From NCBI RefSeq assembly GCF_000759795.1, contig NZ_BBMZ01000012.1:124001-188000 (forward strand): DNA of 64,000 nt, written 5' to 3'. The stretch's first letter is position 1; every line of letters starts with the position of its first letter. Position numbers and translations under genes: made by a program. The stretch is from Pseudescherichia vulneris NBRC 102420 (GTDB lineage: Bacteria > Pseudomonadota > Gammaproteobacteria > Enterobacterales > Enterobacteriaceae). Under the pieces are notes generated by a model. It made no database searches. It was not told the DNA's origin and was given only the letters and a program-made list of their open reading frames with translations. This document shows positions 63,092 to 64,000 of this stretch, in pieces.

Positions 63092-64000
63092 ATGGTGTCA
63101 ACAAGCGAAAGTAGCGCAAAAGGGCAGGTGCACCATCGCCTGCTTGTGCCAAGATTGTCCCTGATGATGTTCCTCCAGTTCTTTATCTGGGGAAGCTGGT
63201 CCGTCACGCTGGGCCTCGTCATGACCCAGCACAACATGGCTCTGCTGATTGGCGACGCCTTTTCAGCCGGGCCGATCGCCTCGATCCTCTCGCCTTTTGT
63301 GCTGGGGATGCTGGTGGATCGCTTCTTCGCCTCGCAGAAGGTGATGGCGGTGATGCACCTCGCCGGGGCAGCCATTCTCTGGTTTGTTCCCCAAGCGCTG
63401 ATCGCCCAGAACGGTGCGCTGCTGATTGGCCTGCTGTTTGGCTATACGCTCTGCTATATGCCCACCCTGGCGCTCACCAATAACATCGCCTTCCATAGCC
63501 TGGCAAACGTCGATAAAACCTTCCCGGTGGTGCGCGTGTTTGGCACCATCGGCTGGATCGTGGCAGGGGTGTTTATCGGCGTCACCGGCATCGCGGCAAG
63601 CGTCAATATCTTTATGGTGGCGGCGGCCTGTTCGGTGCTGCTGGCGCTCTATAGCCTGACGCTGCCGCATACCCCTGCGCCCGCCAAAGGGCTGCCGGTG
63701 GCGGTACGCGATCTCTTCTGCGCCGATGCCTTTGCCCTGTTAAAAACACGCCACTTCTTTGTCTTCTCGCTCTGCGCCATGCTCATCTCCGTGCCGCTCG
63801 GCACCTACTACGCCTACACCGCCTCGTACCTGGCGGACGCCGGGGTAGGGGACGTCAGCACCGCGATGTCCTTCGGTCAGATGTCTGAGATCGTCTTTAT
63901 GCTGGTGATCCCGCTGCTGTTCCGCCGCCTCGGCGTGAAGTACATGCTGCTCATCGGTATGTGCGCCTGGTTCGTACGCTACGCCTTTTTCGCCCTCGGC
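63092..64000 (+). CDS. nucleoside:H+ symporter family MFS protein (partial)
   Basis: Open to the right edge (303 codons) from ATG 63092 after CAGGTGAGG. After a polar N-terminus, LSLMMFLQFFIWGSWSVTLG matches the NupG/XapB/YegT start, and later segments MPTLALTNNIAFHSL and FPVVRVFGTIGWIVAGV are the nucleoside:H+ symporter (NHS) signature. It imports a nucleoside or analogue. Regulation by a LacI-family protein is implied by the operators just upstream; the regulator is not in the window. Confidence 0.87.
   Translation, partial: MVSTSESSAKGQVHHRLLVPRLSLMMFLQFFIWGSWSVTLGLVMTQHNMALLIGDAFSAGPIASILSPFVLGMLVDRFFASQKVMAVMHLAGAAILWFVPQALIAQNGALLIGLLFGYTLCYMPTLALTNNIAFHSLANVDKTFPVVRVFGTIGWIVAGVFIGVTGIAASVNIFMVAAACSVLLALYSLTLPHTPAPAKGLPVAVRDLFCADAFALLKTRHFFVFSLCAMLISVPLGTYYAYTASYLADAGVGDVSTAMSFGQMSEIVFMLVIPLLFRRLGVKYMLLIGMCAWFVRYAFFALG

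Overview
The window is chromosomal DNA from a member of the Enterobacteriaceae, most like the Enterobacter/Lelliottia/Leclercia/Kosakonia group. It keeps the E. coli-like backbone order ybaL-fsr-ushA-ybaK-ybaP-copA-cueR-ybbJ-qmcA-cnoX-ybbO-tesA-ybbA-ybbP, then selU-purK-purE-lpxH-ppiB-cysS and ybcJ-folD-tRNA-Arg(UCU). Proteins match their E. coli counterparts closely in length, REP/BIME sequences lie between convergent genes, and base composition is GC-rich in the core. I cannot name the species from sequence alone.

Layout. 1-4000: a partial MFS exporter divergent from an HxlR regulator, then mmuM (S-methylmethionine-dependent homocysteine methyltransferase) and a frameshifted mmuP permease. 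4057-13087: the ybaL-to-copA core. 13218-16699: an AT-richer islet between copA and its regulator cueR. It holds two LprI-like secreted proteins and a phospholipase-type (Tle-like) toxin gene overlapping an ankyrin lipoprotein immunity gene. Three direct copies of the CueR operator bound the two halves of the islet. 16811-24038: cueR and the ybb genes. 24220-28031: a porin followed by a MetQ-MetN-MetI type ABC importer. 28032-30837: selU, purK, purE with a perfect PurR box. 30955-32729: an AT-rich two-gene cassette (DUF1848 protein with a C-terminal radical-SAM-like cysteine motif plus a methyltransferase-like protein).

32806-39853: lpxH, ppiB, cysS, a MalI-like repressor with a glucose-family PTS EIICB, ybcJ, folD and tRNA-Arg(UCU). 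39854-45290: accessory genes after the tRNA (VOC protein, small membrane protein, UvdE-type UV endonuclease, an HdeD-like membrane domain fused to a papain-like domain, quinone oxidoreductase, LysR regulator). 45360-50645: a Yeh-type chaperone-usher fimbrial cluster. 50769-53258: AI-2E family membrane protein, cupin, orphan. 53306-56286: a SiaABCD-type phosphatase/kinase/phosphoprotein/diguanylate cyclase operon whose SiaA looks soluble.

56436-61322 is an iron-linked stretch: a RyhB-family sRNA with a Fur-type promoter (minus strand), a DUF1176 protein, and a YncE-like propeller lipoprotein followed by a TonB-dependent siderophore receptor behind another Fur-like site. The window ends with pheP and a partial nucleoside-type MFS symporter preceded by two identical 20-bp LacI-type operators.

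The most unusual items are the operator-bounded effector islet inside the copA-cueR pair, the DUF1848/methyltransferase-like cassette, the soluble-type SiaABCD operon and the RyhB homologue. No CRISPR array, complete IS element or phage gene was seen.
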